A stretch of 64,000 nucleotides of DNA from Candidatus Poribacteria bacterium (GTDB taxonomy: Bacteria > Poribacteria > WGA-4E > UBA9662), in NCBI GenBank assembly GCA_002709695.1, contig PAQF01000037.1, positions 25,999-89,998 on the forward strand, given 5' to 3'. A program made the position numbers and the translations under genes. Below the pieces are notes generated by a model. The model saw only the letters and a list, made by a program, of their open reading frames with translations, was not told the origin of the DNA and ran no database searches. Shown here piece by piece: positions 28,552-37,661 of the stretch (position 1 is the first letter of the stretch; every line of letters starts with the position of its first letter).

Positions 28552-29598
28552 ATGAGTGAATTCGAACTAGAAAACACCTACTTAACTGGTAGCCAGTCGC
28601 CGCCCCCCGACAAAAGTTATCGGCATAAAGAATGGTGTAAACGTGGTTATCAGCCTTCCCTTGCGCAAATATGCCCAGACAGTGAAATCGGCACAATCAT
28701 AGGACAAATGGGTTGGGTCGGAAGCCATTCTCATTCCCACGGGTATCTTTGGGGATCAGCTGGGAATTTAGGCTACTTGCTGCAGAAACGTATCAGCGAG
28801 AATCATCTATTGCCAATTAGTCATTCTCCGCGTTACCAACTTCCGCCAGCAATCGTAGTACAGAACCTAGCTGGACGACATGTACTCTTGAGTAAGTCCG
28901 GATGTCGGCTCGATATGATTGCTATTGAGCACCCTTCACTCAACATAACAGTACTTGAAGTTGAAGATGACGGCTGTCACTACCGAATGCGTTTGGGAAC
29001 CCCATCGATTCAACAATTAAATCACATGAAGATTGAGGCACCCAAACCAACAAGTGAGTTTTTTCATTACATGCTGATCTTCGACCGGTTAGGTGATAAC
29101 GGCTTTAATGCGCTTGTTCATTTGCAACCCAAATTTCTGAATTTAATTTCTCGATCGGAACACGGTGAACCATCTCGGTTTTATAATTTCCTAAGAGGGT
29201 ATGAACCAGAAACCCCGCTCATATATGATCAATCAGGCGGTATCGGGCTTGTCATGGAAAAGGCCCCAGGAATTCCAGACCTTTCTTTTGAAAGTTTGCG
29301 TCTCTTTACTGGTGAAGACTTAGCTGAGAATAATAGGTCAAATCACCGTCATGTGGTTTACTGGATTGGGCATGGAACCTTCTCACGTGGCACCGACATC
29401 CTGGACGCATACCGTCATGCAGAATATTTCGAGGCTGCTGCTCGAATGGCATGGGAGGCAAACCAGAAATCAATTAACGCACAAGCTTACACTGATGACA
29501 TTGTGTCGTGCATAATGCAGGAATTTCAGAAGAATCAAGAAACATCCTCATCACAAGATTCCTTTAACCAACCTCAAGAGAATCTCTTCAATTATTAG
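28552..29598 (+). CDS. RhaD/FucA-like class II aldolase family protein
   Basis: 348 residues, about 75 longer than E. coli RhaD. The C-terminal two thirds show the family pattern: P-T-S-E (Glu169), then H-L-Q at 190-192 where the family has H-x-H, and Y-W-I-G-H-G-T-F-S-R-G with His274. One zinc ligand is therefore Gln192. Known members cleave rhamnulose- or fuculose-1-phosphate to lactaldehyde plus DHAP. In planctomycete and verrucomicrobial microcompartment loci such an aldolase works inside the shell. The N-terminal 90 residues are distinct and His-rich (S-H-S-H-S-H) and could be a targeting or extra domain. Confidence 0.75.
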   Translation: MSEFELENTYLTGSQSPPPDKSYRHKEWCKRGYQPSLAQICPDSEIGTIIGQMGWVGSHSHSHGYLWGSAGNLGYLLQKRISENHLLPISHSPRYQLPPAIVVQNLAGRHVLLSKSGCRLDMIAIEHPSLNITVLEVEDDGCHYRMRLGTPSIQQLNHMKIEAPKPTSEFFHYMLIFDRLGDNGFNALVHLQPKFLNLISRSEHGEPSRFYNFLRGYEPETPLIYDQSGGIGLVMEKAPGIPDLSFESLRLFTGEDLAENNRSNHRHVVYWIGHGTFSRGTDILDAYRHAEYFEAAARMAWEANQKSINAQAYTDDIVSCIMQEFQKNQETSSSQDSFNQPQENLFNY

Positions 29599-29742
29599 GA
29601 AAAATGTAGTATAAATCTTAGTTTGTATATTAGGTTCCATTATAAATCCCTTAGCCAGTCGAATTTGTCTCATCAACCTCAATCCAAATCTTATTTTTTT
29701 GCCAAATTTCAAACCAGAATCCAAATTTCTTCTCAATAAAGT

Positions 29743-31398
29743 GTGAATACTTTCCTCTTTAAAAATAGTTTGCTAAGACAAGTTCCGTTCAGTCTCAAAT
29801 TTCTGCGATGGAATTTCAGGATTCTTTTTCAGCTAACTATTAGTTTCATCTCTCTAACTGCTGCCTACCCTTCCGAAAAAGAAGAAATTTCGCTCATTGC
29901 TGTTGGTGACATTACAATTGGCAGTGAGCTCACACCAATTTTGAAGAAATCTGGCGTTGATATTGTATTTTCGGAAGTCAGCAATTTGTTACAGTCCGCC
30001 GATATTTCAGTTGCAACTTTAAATACAAGTATCTCTGATCGAGGTGAACCCAAATACGGTTTGAACCATAAAGCATTTCGTGCCATCCCAGATCTTGCTG
30101 GCAGTATCTCAAAAGCGGGCTTCGATTTAATGTCACTTACAACTCCACACTTACTCGACTTTGGTACCGAAGCTTTAGAAGATACAATCCAACTTCTCAA
30201 TAATTCCCACGTAAAAACAATAGGGGCAGGCCTGACAGAAGAGGATGCAAACAAACCCGCTTGGTTCAATGTCAAAACAGCACAGGTTGCATTTCTGGCA
30301 TACTCTCACGGCCGGTTTTTTGCAACACAAGGAGACGGATTCATCTCTCGTGCGCTTCACAGTTCTATGATCGAAAAAGTAACAAAGCTTTCAAAACGGG
30401 CTGACTTACTTATAGTAATGACACATTGGGGAAAACCCCGGCAAACAACAGAAGTCACGAAACGCCAGCAATTTTTTGCCCATGCTTTGGTTGACGCTGG
30501 TGCAGATCTTGTTCTCTGTCAACGACTTCATATGCTGCAAGGAACTGAAATTTACCAAGGTAAACCGATCGTCTATAGCTTAGCCGACTTTGTCTATGAC
30601 AACTATGACAAACAATACACAAGGATTATCTCTCCCAAAATAACCTTCTGCAATGGTGAACTAAAGCTGATTGAGCTGATACCAGTTTGGGTAGGTAACC
30701 CTAAAGCTAAATATCAACCCCAAATCTTGAACGGTGAATTAGCTAAACTTGCACTTGAAAACTATCAGTTTCTTTGTAAAGAATTAAACACAGAGGTGAT
30801 AATAGAATCAAATAAAGGTTTTATCTACCCAAGACCGCCAAAAAATCATAGCCAGCAAGACGCTTTCGGTATTGGTGACTATGTTGAGAAAAACCGTGGT
30901 AACAAGCCTGAGAAGGTAGTCTACCTTCTCGACATCTCATCCAGCATGAACAGACAAAACAAACTACAACTCGCTGTCTCAGCTATAAAAGATGCAATTA
31001 ACATGCTAAAACCAGACGACCAATTTAACCTTATCACCTTCGATTCTAAAATTGACCTGTACTCAAAAAGCACGTTGGCGGCAACACCAGAGAACATCAG
31101 CGCTGCCTGCAAATTCCTGGATCAACTGCAACACGGTTCTGGCACAAACCTTTCTACTGCTATTGAAAATGGACTAAAGTTAACACCTTCAACTCTGGTA
31201 GTCGTGTCTGATGGCACCCCAAGTCGTGGGATAAGAAATCCGGAAAAAATTTGGGAGATGGTCCATCGCTGGAACATCTCCCAAACCAGGATTATGACCA
31301 TCGCGCTTGGCAACGATCATTCCAATAATAACGTTAAATTATTACAACAACTAGCCAGTGATCATAATGGAAAGATGGTCTCCATTAATATCAAGTAA
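29743..31398 (+). CDS. CapA-type phosphoesterase domain fused to a VWA domain, secreted
   Basis: 551 residues with a GTG start and a signal-like hydrophobic stretch at about 20-42. Residues 48-315 match CapA/PgsA proteins (A-V-G-D-I near 53, T-H-W-G at 227-230). Several usual active-site residues are changed: N-L-E is N-T-S, N-N-H is T-P-H, and H-P-H is R-L-H. Residues 391-551 form a von Willebrand A domain with MIDAS D-I-S-S-S (397-401), G-S-G-T-N and V-S-D-G-T. It may bind rather than cleave. Neighbours give no clear role. Confidence 0.8.
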   Translation: MNTFLFKNSLLRQVPFSLKFLRWNFRILFQLTISFISLTAAYPSEKEEISLIAVGDITIGSELTPILKKSGVDIVFSEVSNLLQSADISVATLNTSISDRGEPKYGLNHKAFRAIPDLAGSISKAGFDLMSLTTPHLLDFGTEALEDTIQLLNNSHVKTIGAGLTEEDANKPAWFNVKTAQVAFLAYSHGRFFATQGDGFISRALHSSMIEKVTKLSKRADLLIVMTHWGKPRQTTEVTKRQQFFAHALVDAGADLVLCQRLHMLQGTEIYQGKPIVYSLADFVYDNYDKQYTRIISPKITFCNGELKLIELIPVWVGNPKAKYQPQILNGELAKLALENYQFLCKELNTEVIIESNKGFIYPRPPKNHSQQDAFGIGDYVEKNRGNKPEKVVYLLDISSSMNRQNKLQLAVSAIKDAINMLKPDDQFNLITFDSKIDLYSKSTLAATPENISAACKFLDQLQHGSGTNLSTAIENGLKLTPSTLVVVSDGTPSRGIRNPEKIWEMVHRWNISQTRIMTIALGNDHSNNNVKLLQQLASDHNGKMVSINIK

Positions 31399-31508
31399 CT
31401 AAAAAATACATTTAATAAAATGTAGCTTCAAATGTTTAAGCAAAATAACAGTATCGGAACTAAAAGCCCAAATAGGACTGCGCAAATACTAAGGCTAATT
31501 AAACTTCC

Positions 31509-33467
31509 GTGAAAGAAAGGCCCCACGAACCAAACACTCCAAAAGCCCTCAATGGCCTAACAGCCAAATCCCTTTTAATTGCTACCTTCATCTTTCCTAT
31601 CAATGTATTTTGGATTATTCAACTCGAAGTCGTCCGGTATACCCATCCCACTCTAGTCCATCCACTATCAAACGCTATTTTTATTATCTTTTGGCTTGTC
31701 ATAGTTGGTTATAGCCTTAAGATCATTTCTCCTAAAATTGGGCTTACCCCACAAGAGGTCTTAACAATCTACATTATGTTATGCGTCGTTTCCTCACTAT
31801 GTTCGCATGATATGATCGAGATTTTAGTTACTCTAATGGGACACCCATTCCGTTTTGCAACCTCGGAAAACGAGTGGCGAGACCTATTTTGGCGCCAATT
31901 GCCAGAATGGTTAATAGTAAACAATGAAAAAGTTCTAAAGGGTTATTATGAAGGTGCTTCCTCATTGTATGTCAAAGAGCACTTGACTGCTTGGATGATG
32001 CCGTCTTTGTGGTGGATCACCTTCATATTCGTTCTCTTAACCGTAATGCTTTGTATCAACATAATCCTGAGAATCCAGTGGACAGAACGAGAAAGACTAA
32101 CTTATCCTATCATCCAACTTGCACTTGAAATCACCGACCAAAAACTTACCTTTTTCAGAAATAGGCTAATGTGGCTTGGTTTTGCACTTGCTAGTTTGAT
32201 TAGTATTCTAAACTTACTAAACTCCATCTTTCCGGAATTACCTTACATACCAGTGAAACGACAGAACATTCATCAATATTTCACCAGCCCACCTTTGAAC
32301 GCAATGGGAGGTGTCCGTGTTGCGTTCTATCCATTTGTTATTGGTATTAGTTTTCTCATTCCTTTAGACTTATTATTCTCCTGCTGGTTCTTCTATTGGC
32401 TTTATAAAACAGAGTTGATGGTCGGTAAAATTGTTGGGATGTCAAATTTACCTGGATTTCCATATGCTAATGAACAAGCATTCGGTGCTTACATTGGCTT
32501 ATTAGTATTCACTTTCTGGGCAGGAAGATCACATTTTAAAAATCTGACACACCATCTTTTACACCCTCATGATACAAAGACAAAGGAGAAAAATACTGAT
32601 AATAATGAACCAATTTCATACCGTTTAGCTTTTTCAGGTATTATAATTGGCCTTGCATTTCTAACAATTTTTTCGTACAAAATAGGTATGTCATTTTGGG
32701 TAATCCCAATATTTTTTTTCATTTACTTCTTGCTAGCAATTATGATTGCAAGACTTCGGGCAGAACTTGGGTTTTTGGTACACGATTTGCATAGAATCGA
32801 TCCACATAGCATGATCATTACCGGAGTTGGCACACGTAGACTTGACACAGGAACCTTAATCACATTTTCGGTTTATATGTTTTTTAATCGTGCTTATCGT
32901 GCACACCCAATGCCTCAACAACTTGAAGCACTGAAAATTTCACGCGTCCAGAATATCAATCCTAAACAAATTGTTATTTCAATTTTGGTTGCAACTCTAA
33001 TGGGATCATTCATAACTTTTTGGTTACTTCTCGACAATTATTATCGGCATGGAGCTGAATCAGGGTATTATGGACCATGGGCACTAGGGTTCGGTCGTCA
33101 AGTCTATAACCAACTTGCAGGCTGGCTGAATTATCAGCAAGACCATGATTCAATTGGCATGGGTTTTGCCGGAATTGGCTTAGGTTTAACATCAGCATTG
33201 ATGATTCTTCGCGCCAGGTTTCTATGGTGGCCACTCCATCCACTCGGTTACGCGATGGCAAATAGCTGGGGTATGTCGAACTTATGGAGTTGTCTTTTAG
33301 TTGTTTGGTCGATTAAGTTTCTCATTCTCCGCCATGGAGGTCTAAAATCATATCGTCGTGCTATCCCATTTTTCTTAGGAATGGCCTTGGGAGATTATAT
33401 CTTTGGAAGTGCATGGAGCATCGGAAGTATATTAACAAACACCACATTGTACCAATTTTGGCCATAA
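31509..33467 (+). CDS. DUF6785/DUF6784-type polytopic membrane protein
   Basis: 652 residues with about 14 hydrophobic segments and a GTG start. Function unknown. Conserved marks are Q-W-T-E-R-E-R-L-T-Y-P near residue 195, a central L-R-A-E-L-G loop near 418, H-P-M-P-Q-Q-L-E-A near 470 and A-I-P-F-F-L-G-M-A-L-G-D near the end. It is a paralogue of the protein encoded at 54591-56516. The family is frequent in uncultured sugar-degrading bacteria, and the fold recalls transporters (inference). 25 bases separate it from the hsp20 gene. Confidence 0.85.
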   Translation: MKERPHEPNTPKALNGLTAKSLLIATFIFPINVFWIIQLEVVRYTHPTLVHPLSNAIFIIFWLVIVGYSLKIISPKIGLTPQEVLTIYIMLCVVSSLCSHDMIEILVTLMGHPFRFATSENEWRDLFWRQLPEWLIVNNEKVLKGYYEGASSLYVKEHLTAWMMPSLWWITFIFVLLTVMLCINIILRIQWTERERLTYPIIQLALEITDQKLTFFRNRLMWLGFALASLISILNLLNSIFPELPYIPVKRQNIHQYFTSPPLNAMGGVRVAFYPFVIGISFLIPLDLLFSCWFFYWLYKTELMVGKIVGMSNLPGFPYANEQAFGAYIGLLVFTFWAGRSHFKNLTHHLLHPHDTKTKEKNTDNNEPISYRLAFSGIIIGLAFLTIFSYKIGMSFWVIPIFFFIYFLLAIMIARLRAELGFLVHDLHRIDPHSMIITGVGTRRLDTGTLITFSVYMFFNRAYRAHPMPQQLEALKISRVQNINPKQIVISILVATLMGSFITFWLLLDNYYRHGAESGYYGPWALGFGRQVYNQLAGWLNYQQDHDSIGMGFAGIGLGLTSALMILRARFLWWPLHPLGYAMANSWGMSNLWSCLLVVWSIKFLILRHGGLKSYRRAIPFFLGMALGDYIFGSAWSIGSILTNTTLYQFWP

Positions 33468-33492
33468 AGAATACAATTTAAGGAGAAATGTT

Positions 33493-33996
33493 TTGAAATT
33501 CGAAAGCAAATTGGTCGGCGAATTCTTCGAGATGCAAAAGGAAATTGATCGTCTTTTTGATTCCTTTACGAGATCATCTTCAAATATTCCAACCGAAACC
33601 GGACTATGGCAACCACCAACCGATATTTACGAAACAGCAGACAGCTTTGTCGTCAAAATGGAAGTTGCTGGAATTAAACCTGACGAAGATGTAAAAATCG
33701 AGATTGAAGGCAATAAACTTCTTATTCGAGGTAATAGACAAGATAGAACCGAGCTTAAAAAACAGCATTATCACCAAGCAGGCCTGAACTATGGCCTGTT
33801 TGAGCGAAACGTAGTGCTCCCAAACGTTTTAGAACAGGAAGTAACTCCAACTGCTACCTATGAAAACGGGTTTCTTGAAATACATATTTTAAAGGAAAAA
33901 CATAAGACAAAAGAAATTGTAGTGGTCGAATTGAGCGACACGAGGCTAGCCCCAGATTTGGAACGAAAGGAACTTATAACAGATGAATCAGAATAG
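33493..33996 (+). CDS. Small heat shock protein, Hsp20/alpha-crystallin family
   Basis: ATP-independent chaperone that holds unfolding proteins. 167 residues: N-terminal arm with F-E-M-Q-K-E-I-D-R-L-F-D, alpha-crystallin domain from P-P-T-D-I-Y-E-T to V-V-V-E-L, including the V-K-M-E-V-A-G-I segment and G-L-F-E-R-N-V-V-L-P. The start is TTG, with AGGAG seven bases upstream; the nearby ATG at 33488 hits a stop at once. The gene overlaps the lon start by 14 bases, so the chaperone and protease are translationally coupled. Confidence 0.94.
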   Translation: MKFESKLVGEFFEMQKEIDRLFDSFTRSSSNIPTETGLWQPPTDIYETADSFVVKMEVAGIKPDEDVKIEIEGNKLLIRGNRQDRTELKKQHYHQAGLNYGLFERNVVLPNVLEQEVTPTATYENGFLEIHILKEKHKTKEIVVVELSDTRLAPDLERKELITDESE

Positions 33997-36376
33997 TGAA
34001 ACCAAATTAAATAACAATGAAAACACCGAAAACGAAGAAAATGCTGATATTGTAGAGGAATTTCCAATCATTCCGATTTCTGGAGATCTTGTTGTTTTTC
34101 CCCACATGCCTCCCATACCTCCATTTTCTCCTCACCACATTGCCCTATCCGGAATGATGGTTGCTACCGCTGTTGAAGACGCCATGGTGAACGGTCCACG
34201 GGCACTTTGTATATTTCACCACAACGAAGAAAAAGACACTGATAACTTAACTAAGGATGATCTCAGCCTAATCGGATCCTTAGTCCAAATTGTAAAGTAT
34301 AAAAAAGATGGTGAAAACGTTCTTTTTCTTGCACAAGGACGCTCAAGAGTTAAAATTGAAGAAATAACACAAAATACGCCATTCATGAAGGCGAAAGTAA
34401 CCGTCATTGAAGAAGAAGAACATGAATTAGATGACCAGAGCGAAGCTTTGCTCCGTAGTATCGTTGATTTATTTACACAGATTGTTGAAACTTCACCACA
34501 TTATCAAGAAGAATTCGCTATAGTTGTCCAAAACATTGATAATCCTGGTCGTTTAACCGATTATGTTGCTTCGGTCGTATCGCTTAAAACTCAAGATCGG
34601 CAAAAAGTGTTAGCCGAGATAAATGTTTTGAATAGAATGGAAACCCTCCTACCTATTCTAACAAAAGAGTTAAATGTTGTAGAACTTGAAACGAAGATTC
34701 AATCCGATGCGCAGGCAGAAATTAGTGATTTACAAAGAGAACATTTTTTACGTGAACAGATGCGGGCTATCCAAAAAGAATTGGGTGATAATGAAGATAT
34801 TTCGGTAGAGATTGAGGAGATGCGGCAGAAACTTGCGGAGATGAATATGCCGGAGAAAGCTAAAAAAGCTGCCGAACGGGAAATTAAGAGGCTGTCACAA
34901 ATGCAATCATTCTCTCCAGAAGCTACTGTGTGTCGGAACTATCTGGATTGGACGTTAAATCTACCTTGGGATAAAAGCACAGAAGATTCACTTGATATCA
35001 AAAAAGCACAGAAAATTTTGGACGAGGATCACTATAATCTAATCAAAGTCAAAGATCGTATTCTGGAATTCTTGGCAGTACGCTCGTTAAAACCTGAGGC
35101 CAAAGGGCCAATTCTTTGCTTTGTCGGTCCGCCAGGCGTTGGGAAAACCTCACTAGGAAAATCGATTGCGCGATCAATGGGAAGACAATTTGTCCGAATC
35201 TCGCTGGGAGGGATTCGTGACGAAGCCGAAATTCGGGGACACAGAAGAACCTATATAGGTTCTATGCCAGGACGAATTATTAAAGGGCTACGCCAAGCTG
35301 AATCAAATAATCCTATATTCATGCTTGACGAGATAGATAAGCTAGGATCTGATTTTCGTGGAGACCCAAGTTCTGCCTTGCTCGAAGTTCTTGACCCAGA
35401 ACAAAACAGCTCATTTGTTGACAATTACCTGGATGTTGACTTCGATTTATCCAAGGTAATGTTCATTGCCACAGCCAATCAAATGCATACAGTACCACCA
35501 GCCTTACGCGATCGCATGGAAACACTAGAATTACTAGGTTATACAACAAATGAAAAGGCAATGATTGCCAAACAATATCTTATTCCACGACAACTTGACC
35601 AACATGGTCTTACCAAATCAAATCTGACATTCAGGAAATCAGGAATACTAAGTGTCATTGAATCCTACACAAGGGAATCAGGACTCCGTAACCTTGAGCG
35701 GGAGCTAGGAAAAATCTGTCGCAAAGTTGCACGCAGTATTGCACAGGGAGAAGACAAAAAAACAATTGTTACTGCCAAAAAGTTGAATCAATATTTGGGA
35801 CCAATCGAGTTTCATCCAGAAATTGCCGAACGTAATGGTGAAATAGGTGTAGCAACTGGTTTGTCCGTAACACCACATGGGGGAGAAATTCTGTTCATCG
35901 AAGCAACAGTAACCAAAGGTGAAGGAAAGCTGATGTTAACCGGACAAATTGGCGATGTAATGCAGGAATCAGCCAAGGCAGCAATGAGCTGTGTGAGTTC
36001 GAAATCTGAGGTGCTTAATTTCGACCCTAAGTTCTTCAAGGAACACGATTTTCACATCCATGTGCCAGCAGGAGCTATCCCCAAGGATGGTCCATCCGCA
36101 GGTATCACAATTGCTACCGTTCTCGTTTCATTAGCCACCCAAAGAAAGGTATCTCCAGACGTTGCTATGACAGGCGAGATTTCACTGCGAGGACGTGTTT
36201 TGCCAATTGGAGGATTAAAGGAGAAAGTCCTAGCCGCTAAGCAAGCAGGAATCAAAATGATCATTGCCCCCGAGAAGAACCAGAAAGATCTAGTTGAAAT
36301 TCCTGATGATGCTAAAGAAGGACTTAATTTTGTCTTCGTCAATCAAATCGATCAGGTTTTTAAAAAAGCGTTATAG
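33983..36376 (+). CDS. lon: ATP-dependent protease Lon
   Basis: 797 residues, full-length bacterial LonA: N-terminal substrate-binding domain, AAA+ domain with Walker A G-P-P-G-V-G-K-T at 382-389, and C-terminal serine protease domain with the Ser705-Lys748 dyad (G-P-S-A-G and G-G-L-K-E-K). An acidic N-terminal extension of about 30 residues, rich in N and E, is unusual. ATG start inside the hsp20 end. It degrades misfolded and regulatory proteins in the cytoplasm. No CIRCE element is seen upstream. Confidence 0.97.
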   Translation: MNQNSETKLNNNENTENEENADIVEEFPIIPISGDLVVFPHMPPIPPFSPHHIALSGMMVATAVEDAMVNGPRALCIFHHNEEKDTDNLTKDDLSLIGSLVQIVKYKKDGENVLFLAQGRSRVKIEEITQNTPFMKAKVTVIEEEEHELDDQSEALLRSIVDLFTQIVETSPHYQEEFAIVVQNIDNPGRLTDYVASVVSLKTQDRQKVLAEINVLNRMETLLPILTKELNVVELETKIQSDAQAEISDLQREHFLREQMRAIQKELGDNEDISVEIEEMRQKLAEMNMPEKAKKAAEREIKRLSQMQSFSPEATVCRNYLDWTLNLPWDKSTEDSLDIKKAQKILDEDHYNLIKVKDRILEFLAVRSLKPEAKGPILCFVGPPGVGKTSLGKSIARSMGRQFVRISLGGIRDEAEIRGHRRTYIGSMPGRIIKGLRQAESNNPIFMLDEIDKLGSDFRGDPSSALLEVLDPEQNSSFVDNYLDVDFDLSKVMFIATANQMHTVPPALRDRMETLELLGYTTNEKAMIAKQYLIPRQLDQHGLTKSNLTFRKSGILSVIESYTRESGLRNLERELGKICRKVARSIAQGEDKKTIVTAKKLNQYLGPIEFHPEIAERNGEIGVATGLSVTPHGGEILFIEATVTKGEGKLMLTGQIGDVMQESAKAAMSCVSSKSEVLNFDPKFFKEHDFHIHVPAGAIPKDGPSAGITIATVLVSLATQRKVSPDVAMTGEISLRGRVLPIGGLKEKVLAAKQAGIKMIIAPEKNQKDLVEIPDDAKEGLNFVFVNQIDQVFKKAL

Positions 36377-36606
36377 ATCTACAAATGTAATTTAAAACTT
36401 GATCCTACTAAATATTAAGGGAGAAAGCGGAACCCCATTGATCCACAATACACTTTTGTCATTCAAATAAACCTGTTACTTCGGAGATAAAAATAGGCAA
36501 AAAAAGGCAAAGTTTCAGATAGAAAAAGTAAATTTCCTCGGCACCCACTTTGAAAATCAACATCGAATTGATCGCCTTCCATTTTAACCTTCACATACAC
36601 CGGCAA

Positions 36607-37026
36607 TCATACTTGCACAAACTCGATCAAAACGCCATCCGGATCTTTGGCACAGACAACTCCCACAGCATCCGGTGCCACAACGGGTTCCGCCAGGAAC
36701 ATTATACCATTTTGTTCTAGTTTCCTCATGGTTTCGTGCACATCCTCAACAAAGATGGTCAACCAACGAACTCCAGGATTAAACTCATTAAATACTGGCT
36801 CAGGTGGCAACTTAATATCCATTAGTTTAATCAATGTATTTCCCACTTGTAAACGTACTTGGCGAAACCCTCTTGGAGCCAATTTCGCTCCTATAGCCAC
36901 CTCCGCAGGAATTTCGATATCCACAACTATCTCAAAGCCTAAACATTGATGGTAGAAATGCAGTGATTCCTCAAAATCACTGCAAACAATAGCAATATCC
37001 ACAGTAGGATGTGTTAATTTCAGCAC
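36607..37026 (-). CDS. Glyoxalase/VOC superfamily protein
   Basis: 139 residues, one vicinal-oxygen-chelate unit: L-T-H-P-T-V-D-I-A-I-V-C-S-D-F at the start with F-Y-H-Q-C-L-G-F, and K-D-P-D-G-V-L-I-E-F-V-Q-V at the end. Glu in I-E-F is the usual metal ligand. Substrate unknown; family members include glyoxalase I, epimerases and dioxygenases. ATG start. It stands alone between lon and an unrelated plus-strand gene. Confidence 0.88.
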   Translation of the reverse strand: MLKLTHPTVDIAIVCSDFEESLHFYHQCLGFEIVVDIEIPAEVAIGAKLAPRGFRQVRLQVGNTLIKLMDIKLPPEPVFNEFNPGVRWLTIFVEDVHETMRKLEQNGIMFLAEPVVAPDAVGVVCAKDPDGVLIEFVQV

Positions 37027-37103
37027 AACATGAGTTCCTTTTTTCTACAAGGATCTTAAGTTGAATTCTTTTGAGAAGATAATACGTGTCTTGTTAATTA
37101 ACG

Positions 37104-37208
37104 TCAATTACTTTCTAAACTTTCTAAACGAAATAACAGACACACACCACTAACAACAAATCCACCCAGAAGAAACCCTAAAATAGTCCCATTTTGGGAA
37201 CCACACAT
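37104..37208 (-). CDS. Small single-pass membrane protein candidate, YtxH-like
   Basis: 34 codons from the ATG at 37206-37208, with GAGG seven bases upstream. The sequence starts M-C-G-S-Q-N-G-T-I-L-G-F-L-L-G-G and continues into one hydrophobic helix, then a short R-L-E-S-L-E-S-N tail coded by a direct repeat TTTCTAAAC. The N-terminus resembles YtxH-type small membrane proteins, but the usual long charged tail is missing, so it could be a truncated relic. The remainder of the 37027-37661 spacer holds nothing recognised. Confidence 0.4.
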   Translation of the reverse strand: MCGSQNGTILGFLLGGFVVSGVCLLFRLESLESN

Positions 37209-37661
37209 CACCAACCCTCAGCAAGATAGCCTTACTTTCCTCACTAACAAATATAGATTAACCAAGCCATCCAAACATAGATACACTACTAGCAATAACA
37301 TAGTGTCCCGAATTCAAAAAAACAAATAAAACACAGGTTTCAAAAAGACAATCTATATCTAGAATAATATCAAACACAAAACAAATTACACCCCACACTA
37401 TCAAGCCTTGGCTTATCACCCAATTCTTATTAGAATACCAAAAGCTAAATCAAAAAATCTCTTCGATATCAAGCCAATATAAACCATTTTAAAAACTACT
37501 TTATTGCATTATATGAGTCCTAAAACATTATGAGGTGCAAAACACTCAAAAACCAAAAATATAAAAGGAATTGAAAGTAAATGTCGATTCTACTATTATA
37601 TTTAACGTATCGAGTTTCTAATTCGACTAAAAATCCTATGTACACAGAGCAGCGGGGTAAA

